Below are positions 49,289 through 60,530 of a stretch of DNA of 64,000 bases, in pieces. This DNA comes from Manihot esculenta (Eukaryota > Streptophyta > Magnoliopsida > Malpighiales > Euphorbiaceae): positions 707,001-771,000 of the forward strand of contig NC_035164.2 in NCBI RefSeq assembly GCF_001659605.2, given 5' to 3'. The first letter of the stretch is position 1. Each line of letters opens with the position of its first letter. Below the pieces are notes generated by a model. That model was not told where the DNA came from and did not search any database. It saw only the letters and a program-made list of their open reading frames with translations. A program made the position numbers and the translations under genes.

Positions 49289-50449
49289 TTATTTTACTTG
49301 AAAAAATTAGAATTTACATATAATTAAAGTTGTTTGTTATGCAAGATATTAAATTGTATTTGCATTCATTTCAAAAATGTGTATTTAATTTTTTAGAAAA
49401 ATTAGAATATATGATCATTTCGTTGCTTTCTGCAAGACTAATATGTGTATATAGTGTATCGTATTTTTATCATAGACTGTGATAAAATTTACAATGAAAT
49501 TTATTTTTTTTGAAAGTAAATCTACTGATAGTATTAATAAAATTTCATCAAATAAATAGAGATATCATTCCATACACAGAGATGATTATACTTAATAGAT
49601 TTTTTAGTCAAAATATAAGTAGTTAGAGTAGTATTACGACGAATCCATCTAACAAATATTAGTTTTAGAGTCTAACAAAGATTTACAATCATTCAAAATC
49701 AAACTCTTGCATAAGATAATTTGGCAAATATGCTCCAAGTCCATGTCTAAATCCCAGATAATTTGGCAAAAAGCTCCTCATTCTTTCTTATCTCTCGAAC
49801 ATAAATCATTAAAATCTTCCGAAAAAAGTCACAGAAAAGAGTTTCTACGATATAAAGTTCGAATAAGTTTCCAAAACTGACGTCGTCGTTGCGATTCCGA
49901 AAACTCATAATAACTAGTAAACCTTTATTGAATATCACCTTCCGAAACAATAGAATCAATAAAATTTGAAAAAAAAAACCAACTACAGAAATAGACATAT
50001 AACTCTTCCACATTAACGAAAAATCTCATCCCAATCCTTATCTATTGACTGAGAAGCAACCATCAAAATATAAAAAGTTACGAAAAATTCTATATGAGAA
50101 CTAAGCGTTTTTGTTTTCATAAAAAATAAAATGTATTAGATTGTATGTGAGAAATATCACCACTATACATAAATAATAAGTGACGATCAGAATATTTCTG
50201 AAACTCTCAATAAGGATAACAATATTTTATTCTTTATCGATAGTCAATTGACGCAGATTGTCTTTCATGGAAAAGGGGAAATAAGAAGATAAGTTTAAAA
50301 AAGAGAAAAATGTGAGATTATCGAGTCACAAAAGAACCACATAGGAAAATTTGCATCGAAAGTAATTTTTAATAATAATTTAAAAGTAATTGCGAAGTAA
50401 GAGACTGCACATTTACAATGAAATTTATAACAATTAATAATTAAAATAA
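49289..50449. other. FAR 3' flank and intergenic DNA
   Basis: No gene is recognised. A - strand ORF at 49747-50013 (88 codons) has no family I know and sits in AT-rich DNA. Confidence 0.55.
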
Positions 50450-51745
50450 AAATTTATAATTTAATTATCGAGTATTATCATTATTTATAAATATTTTTTA
50501 TATTTTTAAAAATTTATTAAAATATCATTAATCTTTACTTTCATTAATGGTTTAGCCTTTTTATCTAATTTTTTTATTTTTACCATTAAAAAATCACAAA
50601 ATAACTAAATTATTCTTGTTAATTAATTCTATCTTCTTCCTCAAGTCGCCAAACCTTTCTTGCAATTTTAACAAGACTGTAGCAACCCCACCCCACATCC
50701 AAAAGGAATGTTAGCCGTCCAACCATTCTCTCTACCAAACTGATGCTCACCGAACTCTTTCTCTCTAACAATGTATGTCAATAGCCTCAACATATCAAAT
50801 TACATCTTTTTTTCCGATTCGCACATCAACACCACCACCACATCATATTGCGATATCTCTTTCATTTTCTCTAAATTGTGCATCAACAACTCCACCACAC
50901 CAGATTGCGACAGTTCCTTCATTTTTCTTTAAATTTATACGTTTAGTTCTGTATTTAATTTGTTTTTAAATTGAATGTTGTATGTATAGATTAGACCTCG
51001 ATATGAGGCTTTGTCTCGGTCGACAGAAATCTGCTCAATGTCGATATTGCGGATGGATATACATTGGCATATTCATGGGTTGCTATCGATTGAGATAGTG
51101 GGCAAGCTTGGAGATTTGAACTCATGAACAACTATTGCTCTCTTCTTTCCTTTTAGTAGTGGGTAGGGCTGTTTGTCGGTTCTTGTTGCAATCAATCTCT
51201 CCTTTGCTTCAAATCAATTTAAACTCTTACTTCCGTATACAGCTCTTAATAAGCAAGTAACTTGAATTATAGGTTTGGTTTTGGTGATTGAATTTTAAAC
51301 AAGTTTCTTATATTTAAATTTTTTTATTGATTATAGTTGTTTGATTCTATATATTATTTTTTTTTATTTGAGATTTTATTGATATTTTTGAATTTGAAAA
51401 CTGATATTACTTTTGGATTTATAAATTTAATTAAATTGTTATTGAAGTTAAAGTTAAGAAATAATATTAGTTTAAGTTGGCAAGTGCGGATCCACCATAC
51501 AAAAGAAAGTTTTGAGTTTTAATTTAGAATTCTCTTATCATCAGAAGAAAGAAGGGGTAGTTTAGTTTAAGATTTTAAAAATTTCCTCACCGTTTATCAC
51601 AGATTTAACGGAAAAAAAGTTGAAATTAGATAAAAAAAAATTATTTTGTTAACGAAAAAAATAATGACATCTTAATAAATTTTTAAAAATGAAAAAATTG
51701 ATTTGTAAATAATGGTAATATTTATATACTAAATAATAAATATTT
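50450..51745. mobile_element. Probable long-TIR element, about 1.3 kb
   Basis: The left ~120 bp (including ATTATCATTATTTATAAAT and TTTTTAAAAATTTATTAA) match the reverse complement of the right ~120 bp near 51600-51745. Both arms also carry TTATCTAATTT. The interior (about 50640-51540) is gene-like in base composition, with near-repeated pieces around CACCACACCA at 50830 and 50890, but no protein is recognised. Ends approximate, no target duplication identified. Confidence 0.5.
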
Positions 51746-51878
51746 TTAATTAAAATTATAATATTAAATAATTTTTTCAGCACCGAATAACTATTTTATG
51801 ATTCTGAATTCGTCCTCACACTGATGCACTAAAGGATTTATAAGAACATTAATGAATGATTCCACATGGATACATGGA

Positions 51879-51901
51879 ATATATATATATATATATATAT
51901 A
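51879..51901. repeat. (AT)n microsatellite
   Basis: About 11 AT units in intergenic DNA. Confidence 0.9.
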
Positions 51902-52009
51902 ATTACAAATCAAAAGTATTTTCTAATTAAAATAAATCAACTAATAAGTTTCTTTTTTTTTAAAAAATTATTTTTAATTTTTTTAGGCACATAAAAAAGA
52001 AAAGATTTA

Positions 52010-52360
52010 TTAAGAAACAACTGTTAAATCAAATCTATTTCCACTTCGCATTGCATGAATAAACCTTATAACAAAACTTATCTTATTAAGAAGAGATTTA
52101 CAGTCAAGAGCGATTAAACCAAAGCTTAATAAATCTTGAAAATGCAGGCCATTAAGAGCTTGAATCACTTGTAAACTATCAGACTCCATCTCCACATTCT
52201 GCCATTGTTTTCCTTTAACCCAGCTAAGCACCTCCCTTATGCCTACCATCTGTCTCTCTTGGGTTCAAAACACCTTGCATAAATTCAACTTTACAACCCA
52301 GAAAAGCTTTTGATTAATGATCACGAGCAATAAAACCAATACTTGTACCTGAGTTGGCTA
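52010..52360 (-). pseudogene. LINE-type RNase H (RVT_3) fragment
   Basis: On the - strand, an interrupted start (GTSIGFIARDH-like, then a stop) leads into an open stretch at 52249-52010: MVGIREVLSWVKGKQWQNVE, then MESDSLQVIQALNGL, then DCKSLLNKI. This is the pattern of the RNase H-like domain found at the C-terminus of plant LINEs and related orphan ORFs, with the central Glu and Asp (VEMESDS) still visible. No RT is seen nearby, so it is an isolated, probably dead fragment. Confidence 0.65.
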
Positions 52361-53062
52361 TTAAAGAAATATCTAAAAATTAATTTAAAAAATATAAGGG
52401 TTTTTTATATATAACTACAATATTAAAAGTTCAATTCACATAAAATATGAAACTTATTTCTAAATATTATAATTATTTAGAGATCAATTTATAAAACTAA
52501 AACCATTTATTTCAAAATATACTTAGGAATTAAATTATAAAATATAAGAATTTAGGATTAATTTTAAGATTTTATCTCTAAATAATTATAAAATATAAGG
52601 ATCAATTTGAAAAATTATACGGACTTTATTGTAAATTTAATAAAACTTTAAGGGCTATATTGATTTAGATTAAAAATATATATTAAAAGGTATTTTAATC
52701 ATTTTCATTCAAGTGAACAGTAGGTTAACTGATAAGTTGATGCTAAATACTAATTTGTAACTTTTTTAAATGTCAAAAATTAAATCATAAGATTTTAAAT
52801 ATATAGAAATTAAAATAGATATCTCATTAAATTATAAGATTTTAAATATATAGAAATTAAAATAGATATCTCATTAAATCATAGGAATTAAACTGTAATT
52901 TAATCATGTTATTATTACTTTTTTATCAACAAAATGCTTTGCAAACCACTTACAAGAAGGAAAAACACAAGAACATGAAAATATAAGCTAAAAAACTCTT
53001 TACTACGCACTTATTTGGCAATAACATTTGAGATAGAATTTAGTATTTTGATGAATGTTAAG
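52361..53062. other. AT-rich intergenic DNA
   Basis: No gene. Degenerate 'ggattaaattataaaatataag'-like text suggests old DNA-transposon remains, but I cannot define ends. Confidence 0.5.
52779..52880. repeat. 47-bp tandem repeat, about 2.2 copies
   Basis: Copies start at 52779, 52826 and (partial) 52873 with ATTAAAT[CT]AT. The first two differ at one site. Confidence 0.9.
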
Positions 53063-53067
53063 AAATT

Positions 53068-55352
53068 TGTAACGACCCGAAAATCGGACCACTACCGGCG
53101 CTAGGATCCAGATCGGCTTAAGGCCGCCGGGACCCGTAGCAAGTCTGACATAACCTGTAAACCTGTTTAATCCCATACATGATCAACAATATACATAAAA
53201 ATTAAAACTTTTCTTTCATACATTTTCTCATACACCAAACTCAACCTGTACATGCACTAAACATAAACATAACCATAACCTTGACCCCTCTGTGAGATCT
53301 CATCAATGCCCCCAATGGGTGGCATAACATGTGTTGAGTTGGTTTACATCTGCATCATAAAAGATCTAGGATCATGCATTAAAAGGGATACCTTACACAT
53401 AGGTCAAGCACAACCTATAATCCTCAATATCATTACATTACATAACTATTCATAACTTTACATTATCTTACAATTTATCATGTCCACTTTCTATCTATTA
53501 CAAACATATGACTTTACTCTTCTTGACTTCTCTGTCTAGCCTGTACCTGCAATCCTAGGGGATGAGGGAAAAGGGGTGAGCTACTAGAGCCCAGTGAGCA
53601 GAATAATGAAAAACAACATTTAAATTCTCATGCCATCATGTAATGCAACACATCACAACAAATCACATCTCGGATGGTATTGTCACCAATAGTCCTCTAC
53701 ATTCCAAAGTGCCGGGACGTAGAATGGGTCAACCGGTCTTTCTCTTAACATAACATAACATAGCATTCCAATGTGCCAGGGACGTAGAATGGGTATAACC
53801 TGGACTTTCTCTTACATCGTGCCAGGGACGTAGAATGGGTACAACCTGGACTTCCATACTGTATCATGCCGTAACATCATCATATCATATGAGGACTAAA
53901 GGATCATCCAATAACCGATCCACATCAACATCATAAATGCAATGCAACATATTCGTGAATTCTAATGCAAACAACCTAATTCATCACATGGCATTCATGA
54001 TGCATGAACATGCTAAAAACTTTATAATTTATTTGCTTTAAATCGTAAAGGTTTATTCTACTCACCTCTGGCTGAAGCTCTACTGACTCAGAAGCAGCTG
54101 AACTCACTGCTGGGGTCCTCGGTTCCTCGGGTCCGAATCTACACAGGTGGACTCAAATGAGGGACCAAAACAACTAGAACATAACTCTAAAAATATCCCC
54201 CAAAAACCCCCTAAAACACCTCAAAACAATCATGCAAAAACATGCAAAGGAGGGCTGAACAGGGCACTTTCGGCGGCAGGTTCGGCAGCCGAAAGTCCCT
54301 CCAGAGCCGAAAGTCCCTCCAGAGCCGAAAGTCAGATAGGTTCGGCGGCACCTTCGGCGGCCGAAACTCTCAAACAGAGACGAAAGTCTACTTTCGGGGG
54401 CAGGCTTCGGCAGCCGAAAGGCTTGCCTCCCCAGCCATGTTCGGCGGCCGAAAGTCCTTCGGCTGCCGAACCTGGTTTCTGCCAAAGGGCAGAAACTTGG
54501 CTCCTCTATGCATATTTGCCTCCAAAACTTCCAATCATGCATAAACCTATTCTATAACACACATACTCAAGCATACAAGCTCCTAGGGGCTTCAAACCAT
54601 ATAAAACCCCATCTACAACACATCAAACAACACAAACCCAACATACATTGCCCATAAACCAACAAAACCCCAAAAACTCATAAAACCCTACACATACATT
54701 TCTACTCCAAGAATTAACTTAAAACTTGTTAAAAACATATAGTGAGCTCAAGATTGGCCCTTAACTCTTGAAGATCGAGAGAAAAAAGACCCTAGCTCGA
54801 AGATGGGAGAGATTTGAGTTCTTGAACCTCAAAGCTCCAAAACTTGCTTTAAACTCGAAAATCTTCAAAACAAGGTGAAAATTCATAAGAAAAACATGAA
54901 ATCTCGAAGGGAGAAGCTCAAAACAGAGGAGGGGCGGTGGAGAACTCACCTTGGCCGAAAACGGGAAGAAAAGCTTGTCTGTTTCGGCCATGGGGTCCTT
55001 TTATAGGGTTGTCCTTACCACCTTTCGGCGGCCTAACGTGCCCCCACAGCGTATGCAAGTTCGGCGGCCGAATATGAGGTTCGGCGGCTGAACCTTGGCT
55101 TATTCAAACAAGGCTTTCGGAGGCCAAAAGTGCTCCCAAAACCTTCCCATGTTCGGCGGCCGAACATGACTTTCGGCGGCCGAACCTGGCAAAGTCTCCA
55201 AAGCCCTCCACACTCAAAACTTGGATTTATTTCTCTTAAAAACCATAAAACATTTTATGAAAACATGGTTTTACCCCTTCTAAAGGTTTCCGACATCCGA
55301 GATTCCACCGGACGGTAAGAATCCCGATACCGGAGTTTAGCCGGGTATTACA
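53068..55352 (-). repeat. Solo gypsy LTR on the - strand (2285 bp), A-like
   Basis: Reads TGTAACGACCC…GCCGGGTATTACA on +, the reverse complement of an A-type LTR. Flanked by AAATT on both sides (53063-53067 and 55353-55357). No internal region, hence a solo LTR from recombination. It has GC-rich hairpin motifs at about 54268-54470 and 55020-55190, a TATA box (reverse) at 54998-55005, and three units of the CCTGG/CCAGG repeat near 53713-53855. Confidence 0.93.
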
Positions 55353-56239
55353 AAATTAATGAGTGAATTATAAAAAGTTATATATTTTAACTTTTAACTG
55401 AGCTCTAGTAAAATAATTAATATCTACTAAAATAGTTAGTATTGTCAAATATGGCTAATAAAAGGGGTTTTTTTTTATCTTTTGAAGGAAAAAAAATATT
55501 ATTTTTTAAATTCTAATTCGAAAAAAATTATTTTTCAAATTAGGGTGAATTTACTTTTTACCGCGCTTTTGAAGCATAGTATCTTTCTTTTTTAATATAT
55601 ATATGCACTTTAAAATTTTTTTTTTTTAAATAAATGGATATAAAATGAAAAACAACAATTACTTTTTGTAAGTGACATATTTTGAGCATATTACATTCAT
55701 AAAATAATAAATATTGAGATAAATTTACGATGCATAATATCATAGGTTAATTATTCTTCATCGGATACATAATTTAGATGATTCCTTATATTATTTATCT
55801 CAATTTCTGTAAATTCACGATTTAGCACTGCTGCTTGTTCTTTTATAAGTTTATACAAGTAAAACTTGTAACGATGAATCAACAATCGATTGTTTTCTTT
55901 TTGAATTCTACATTTCTTCATATGTTCCCGTATTATTCATTGTCATGTTAAGAGAATGATATTTCATAATAGAAGCGCTTAAAAACTGCAAATCGATAAC
56001 AAGTTTGTTTGATTCGTCAACTCTAAAAGTTCACTCTCTTTTCAAACCAGCATAATACTCTCTACGATCTCTATGCTTCTCATTCTTGCAGTCATCATTA
56101 AAGTTGAAAGCAACCACACTTGACCCTCTTTATTAAATGATGAATTTCCAGCTATACTTATATGAAAACACAAAGATAATGAATCCTTCATACTGTAACA
56201 ATATATAACATGAATACCATTGCATGCGATTATTTTTCC

Positions 56240-56510
56240 AAACTTGCAAGTGAATTGTTCTGCAAAGTTGCATGTGACCTGTTTTGTACCATTACAATTA
56301 TGACATCTACCTCGACTTTGCATGTGAACTACTATGCAAACAGTGGATGTGACCCATAACTGCAAAAATTATATGTGAACTATGCTGACATTGCATTTTG
56401 AAGCATATGCTAACATTGGATGTGACTCATATTTATAAAAGTTGCATGTGAACTCTTTTCCTAACATTGCACATGGCCACTACTATAAACTTGCATGTGA
56501 TACATAATTT
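56240..56510. repeat. Degenerate repeat of TTGCATGTGAACT-type units
   Basis: At least six imperfect copies of (T)TGCATGTGA[AC]CT spaced 25-60 bp apart, interleaved with CTAACATTG units. It generates a spurious - strand ORF (56042-56365). Confidence 0.65.
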
Positions 56511-56576
56511 TTATTTTTATTATATGATGATATTAATTACAAATTTATGACTTATTTATTCAATTTTTTTGCAGCT

Positions 56577-58060
56577 ATGTCAAATAGACAAAGTTATCAT
56601 AATTACATTAGTCAAGGACCTCATGATTAGTCATTACTAATCCAACAACAGTCTCATAGATCGCAGTCTATTTGAGATGAGAAAATACCCAATGAGCTAC
56701 TATATTGTAGACGATATGTGAGTGTATTAAAGCAAGGCTTCTACTCTCATATCGAAGCATATCTGGGACTCAGTAGATTTTACGGCGCTGTCAAATTAGG
56801 CTTCTTTTCGCTGGATCACCATTTAATAACAACATTGGTTGAGAGATAATATCTAGAGATACACACATTTATGATGCCAATATGAGAGTTTATAATTACT
56901 CTCCAAGATGTAAGTGTTATTTAAGAGCTATCTTTAGATGGAGATGCTATTGTCAGTAACTTTATAATAAATTGGATGTTGCATTGTCAAGAGCTTTTAA
57001 GTCTCAAACCTCCTGCTAACATAATACATGCTAGCTCTTTACTATTAAGTTAGTTAGTAGAAAATTTTAATGAGCTCCCAGAAAGTACTGATAAAGAAGT
57101 GGTTCAGAGACATGCTTGTGTTTATATTTTAAGAATTATTAGAGGTTCTCTTTTCACTGATAGATATCATTGTAGGGTTAACATAATATTTTTGCCTCTT
57201 ATTGCCAATTTACATTGAGTCGATATGTATAGTTGGGGTGCAGCATGTTTTACTTAATTATATAGGAAACTTTATTGGGCCACAGATCCAAGAGTATCTC
57301 AATTAAGTGGAGCCCTCCACATTCCCCAAATATGGGTATGGACACAATTTATTTCAATTGCACTATTTACAAATATACGAGATTCGCATAATTGTGCCTC
57401 ACTTGGAAGTCGATTAGTATTTTACTGTTCATATCACATTATTTTATCTTAATAATATGATGCATTTACGTTAAATTATTAAATATTAGTTTATAGGTAG
57501 AGTAATACATAACATATCACTCAAGTTGTGACACATATGTTAACAGAGATATATTATAAATTTGATAGAATGGGCGATCCAAAAATATAATATAAATATT
57601 GAGTGTGCATTGATTGATCTTTTCTTTTATGTTATTTTAATATTTTTTTTCAAATAGTATGGGAGTTATATTTTGATGAAGTCCTTACATCATTACCATT
57701 GTATTGTATACAATGGCATGACATTTGGTGAGCAGTGGTGCCCCTTATATGTTTCCATATAGTAGTATGACATTAACCAGATAGAGTCTTACACCAATTC
57801 GGCATGCAACAATTAAAACCAAATCCACTATGCCGGCCAGCCAATCTTCATAACCCATCATTACTATCATTTGATAGTAATTGGATTACAATTCATACGC
57901 GTTGGATTACCATATAGGAAGATAGATAACAGAGATTAGTTGAAGCAGTACTATTAGATGGGCAACTTTATTATCATTTAGAATAATTTGAATAGTATAG
58001 GAAAATATCTCGTCGATAGATTCACATCATGGTGCAGCTATTGGCACAATGGAAATATTT
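56577..58060 (+). pseudogene. Plant mobile domain (PMD, MAIN/MAIL1-like) pseudogene
   Basis: Conceptual translation across stops and shifts gives PMD landmarks in order: FYGAVKLGFFSLDHHLITTL, FIITLQDVSVI…LDGDAIVSN, RHACVYILRIIRGSLFTD, SWGAACF…LYRKLYWATDP, LSGALHIPQIWVW and PDRVLHQFGMQQLKPNP. This order and spacing match the PMD fold of MAIN/MAIL1 and of many transposon-carried relatives. Several in-frame stops (for example within the DHH…VER block and before VDMYSWG) mean no protein is made. Some breaks may be old introns (for example near 57460-57650). Known MAIN/MAIL proteins act in silencing and genome stability; a transposon copy need not. Confidence 0.8.
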
Positions 58061-58108
58061 AATTATTTAATATATTTTCATATGTTTTATGTTTATTTAA
58101 AATATTAG

Positions 58109-58174
58109 TGTAATACCCGGCTAGACTCCGGTATTGGAATTCCTACCGTCCGGTGGAATCTCGGATGTCGGAAG
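58109..58174 (+). repeat. Family A LTR stub (first 66 bp)
   Basis: TGTAATACCCGGCTAGACTC… follows the A version (CTAGACTCCGG, CTACCGTCCGG) and stops at GTCGGAAG, where B3 begins. The remainder of this LTR should lie beyond B3, outside the window. Confidence 0.85.
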
Positions 58175-60322
58175 TGTAATACCCGGCTCGAGTCCGGCAT
58201 CGGAATTCCTGTAGTCCGGTGGAATTTCGGGTGTCAGAACCCTCGAGAAGGGTAATGCATATGTTTTCCAAGGTATTTTCACTTGTTTTCATGTTTTGAA
58301 GTGTTAAAAGCATGAAGTTTTGAAAGAAAAGCAACAAGAGAGAAATGCGAAGGTTCGGCCGCCGAAGGTCACTTTCGGCCGCCGAACATTGCATGGTTGC
58401 GGCTTCACGTTCGGCTGCCGAAGGTGGTCTGGCCAGCCACCTATAAAAGGGCCAAAGGTCGGTGGAAGGAGGTTATTTCTCCTCCACTTGCAGCCAGAGG
58501 TGAGTTTCAGCCTCTCCCACGTTGACTTTCATGTTTTCCATGATTTTCATCAAATCTTTCAAGAGTTTTAAGAGTTTTGGTGACTTATGAAGGTTTTGAG
58601 CAAAAGAACCAAGTTTTGAAGCTTGGAGCTTTGGAAGAGCTTTTCTTCATATCTCCACGTTAGGATCCTTCATCCTCACGTTGTGTAAGAGGTAAGTGAA
58701 GATCCTGAGCTTCTTTGATGATTTTGAAAGGTTTTATGAAGTTTGTATGGGTAGTATGCATGTTTAGGTTTAGGTGAGGTTTTTGGTGATTTGTGGTGTT
58801 CAAACATGTTTAAGTGTTATGTGCTATGTTTGTTTGGGGTTTTAGGGTAGTTTTAGACCCCTTTGTGCATATATATGTGTATATGCTAGTTGGGAGTAGT
58901 TGATATGCATGTTTGTAGGTTTTTGGGCAAAGTTTGCATGAAACAGAGCAGGGTTCTGCCCTTCGGGCAAAACCAGGTTCGGCCGCCGAAGGAAGGTTCG
59001 GCCGCCGAACCCCTTGTGGAGGCAGTTCGGCTGCCAAAGGTTGCCCCCGAAAGCTAGGCTTTCGGTTTAGACAGAGACTTTCGGCCGCCGAAAGAGGAAG
59101 TTCGGCCGCCGAAAGTGTGTGAGTTTCGTCTCTGGACGAGACCTTCGGCCGCCGAAGGTGCCGCCGAATATGCATGAGTTTCGTCTCTGGAGTGGGGTTT
59201 CGGCCGCCGAACCTGCCGCCGAAAGTGCCCTGTCCAGCTTTCTTTATGTGATTGTTTTAGGATTGGTTAGAGGGGTTTTGGGGAGTTTCTTAGAGATGTT
59301 CTTAAGTGCGTTTAGTCCCTCATTTGAGTCCACCTGTGTAGGTACGGACCAGAGGAATCAGGGAGGTCAGCAGTGAGTCCAGTGTCAGAACCTGCAGAGT
59401 CAGTTCAGAGCTAACCAGAGGTGAGTGGAATTTAACTTAATGTTTTAATATGACAACTGAATATTTTATCATGCTTCATGCATCATGAATATGCTATAGG
59501 GTGAGTGCATTAGTGTACACAAAGATGATGCATTGCATTTATCCTTGTACTTGGCATGGCTCCTTGTACATTGCTTATGTGAGACGGCACGGACTTCGTA
59601 AGGATTCATTAGCCCTCAGAGGAAAGACCTGGAGCAGCCCTACGGGGACCAGGCACACAAAGACCTGGAACAGCCCTACGGGGACCAGGCACATGGTACT
59701 CCGGTACCCCAGATGAGATAGAGGGAGTTTTGATCCGTCCGGCCGAGGTGATGTGATTATGTGTTGCATTCCATGAGAGCATGTTTTATCACCTGTTATT
59801 TTATTACTATTCTACTCACTGGGCTATCGTAGCTCATCCCTCTCCCCTAACTCCAGTTGTGCAGGTTCCGAGGTCAGAGAGAACTCAGCAGGGTACAGGA
59901 AGAGTACAGAGTCTTGTAATAGCTAGTGTGGACATGTAAATGTATAGAGATAGTGATCTGTACAGTGTATAGCATAGTGCTTGACTTATAAGAGTTGTAA
60001 TCCCTTTGTGGAATCACATGATCAGTTTATGTATGTTTCTTTATTGTTGTATGTTTATGAGCAAAACCAGGCTTAACATTATGAGTTTGATCCGCCTAGA
60101 GCCATGAGGAGCTCTAGTAGGGATGAGTAGAGAACAGAAAGAGTGCATGCACAGGTTAAGCCTTGGAATGAAGAAAAGTTTTATGTTTGTGCAGAAAATG
60201 TATGATCATGTATGGGATTTCACAGGTATACAGACAGGATAGCAGGCTTACTACGGGTCCCGGCGACCTTAAGTCGATCTGGATCCTAGTGCCGGTGGCA
60301 GTTCGGTATCCGGGCTGTTACA
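58175..60322 (+). repeat. B3 5' LTR (2148 bp)
   Basis: TGTAATACCCGGCTCGAGTC to GGGCTGTTACA. TATA box at 58442-58449, donor-like AG|GTAAGT at 58691/58692, and GC-rich hairpin arrays as in B1. Confidence 0.94.
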
Positions 60323-60530
60323 GATTGGTATCAGAGCCCTAGGTTCACATGGTCGGACCTATAGAGAGAGTTGGGCTCATAGAGAGGTTTAGCAGGTCAA
60401 GCACCATAGGAAACACATGTCCACGAGGATAGGATGTTCTGCTGATGTGCAATGCCTTGAGTTATGCATGTGCATGTTTTTGATGTGTTGCTGATGTGTT
60501 AGGTGATTTGTTGTTTTCCAGAGAGTGAAG

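Larger units (their letters stand above)
55464..58108 (+). mobile_element. Decayed element carrying a plant mobile domain; left end resembles the foldback
   Basis: The left end (GGGGTTTTTTTTTATC, then AAATTAGGGTGAATT and TACCGCGCTTTTGAAGC at about 55559) has the same order as the foldback ends at 7688/9460 (GGGCTTTTTACTT, CAGGGTGAAAAT, TACCGCGCTTT). A PMD pseudogene follows at 56577-58060. The right end is not seen; the element is cut at 58109 by gypsy LTR sequence. MULE affiliation is an inference from end similarity and from the known association of PMD genes with transposons. Confidence 0.55.

Noticed and set aside
49747..50013. - strand ORF of 88 codons downstream of FAR
   Set aside because: No recognisable family or splice context. 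Could be an old transposon remnant, but I cannot support a gene.
52990..55475. A small MITE (TTATTTGGCAATA … TATTGTCAAATATGG) hosting the - strand solo LTR
   Set aside because: The two flanking pieces look weakly inverted, but the match is short and no target duplication is clear.
56042..56365. - strand ORF with CHNC…C-like cysteines
   Set aside because: Produced by the degenerate TTGCATGTGAACT repeat; the cysteines follow the TGCA units rather than a zinc-finger pattern.
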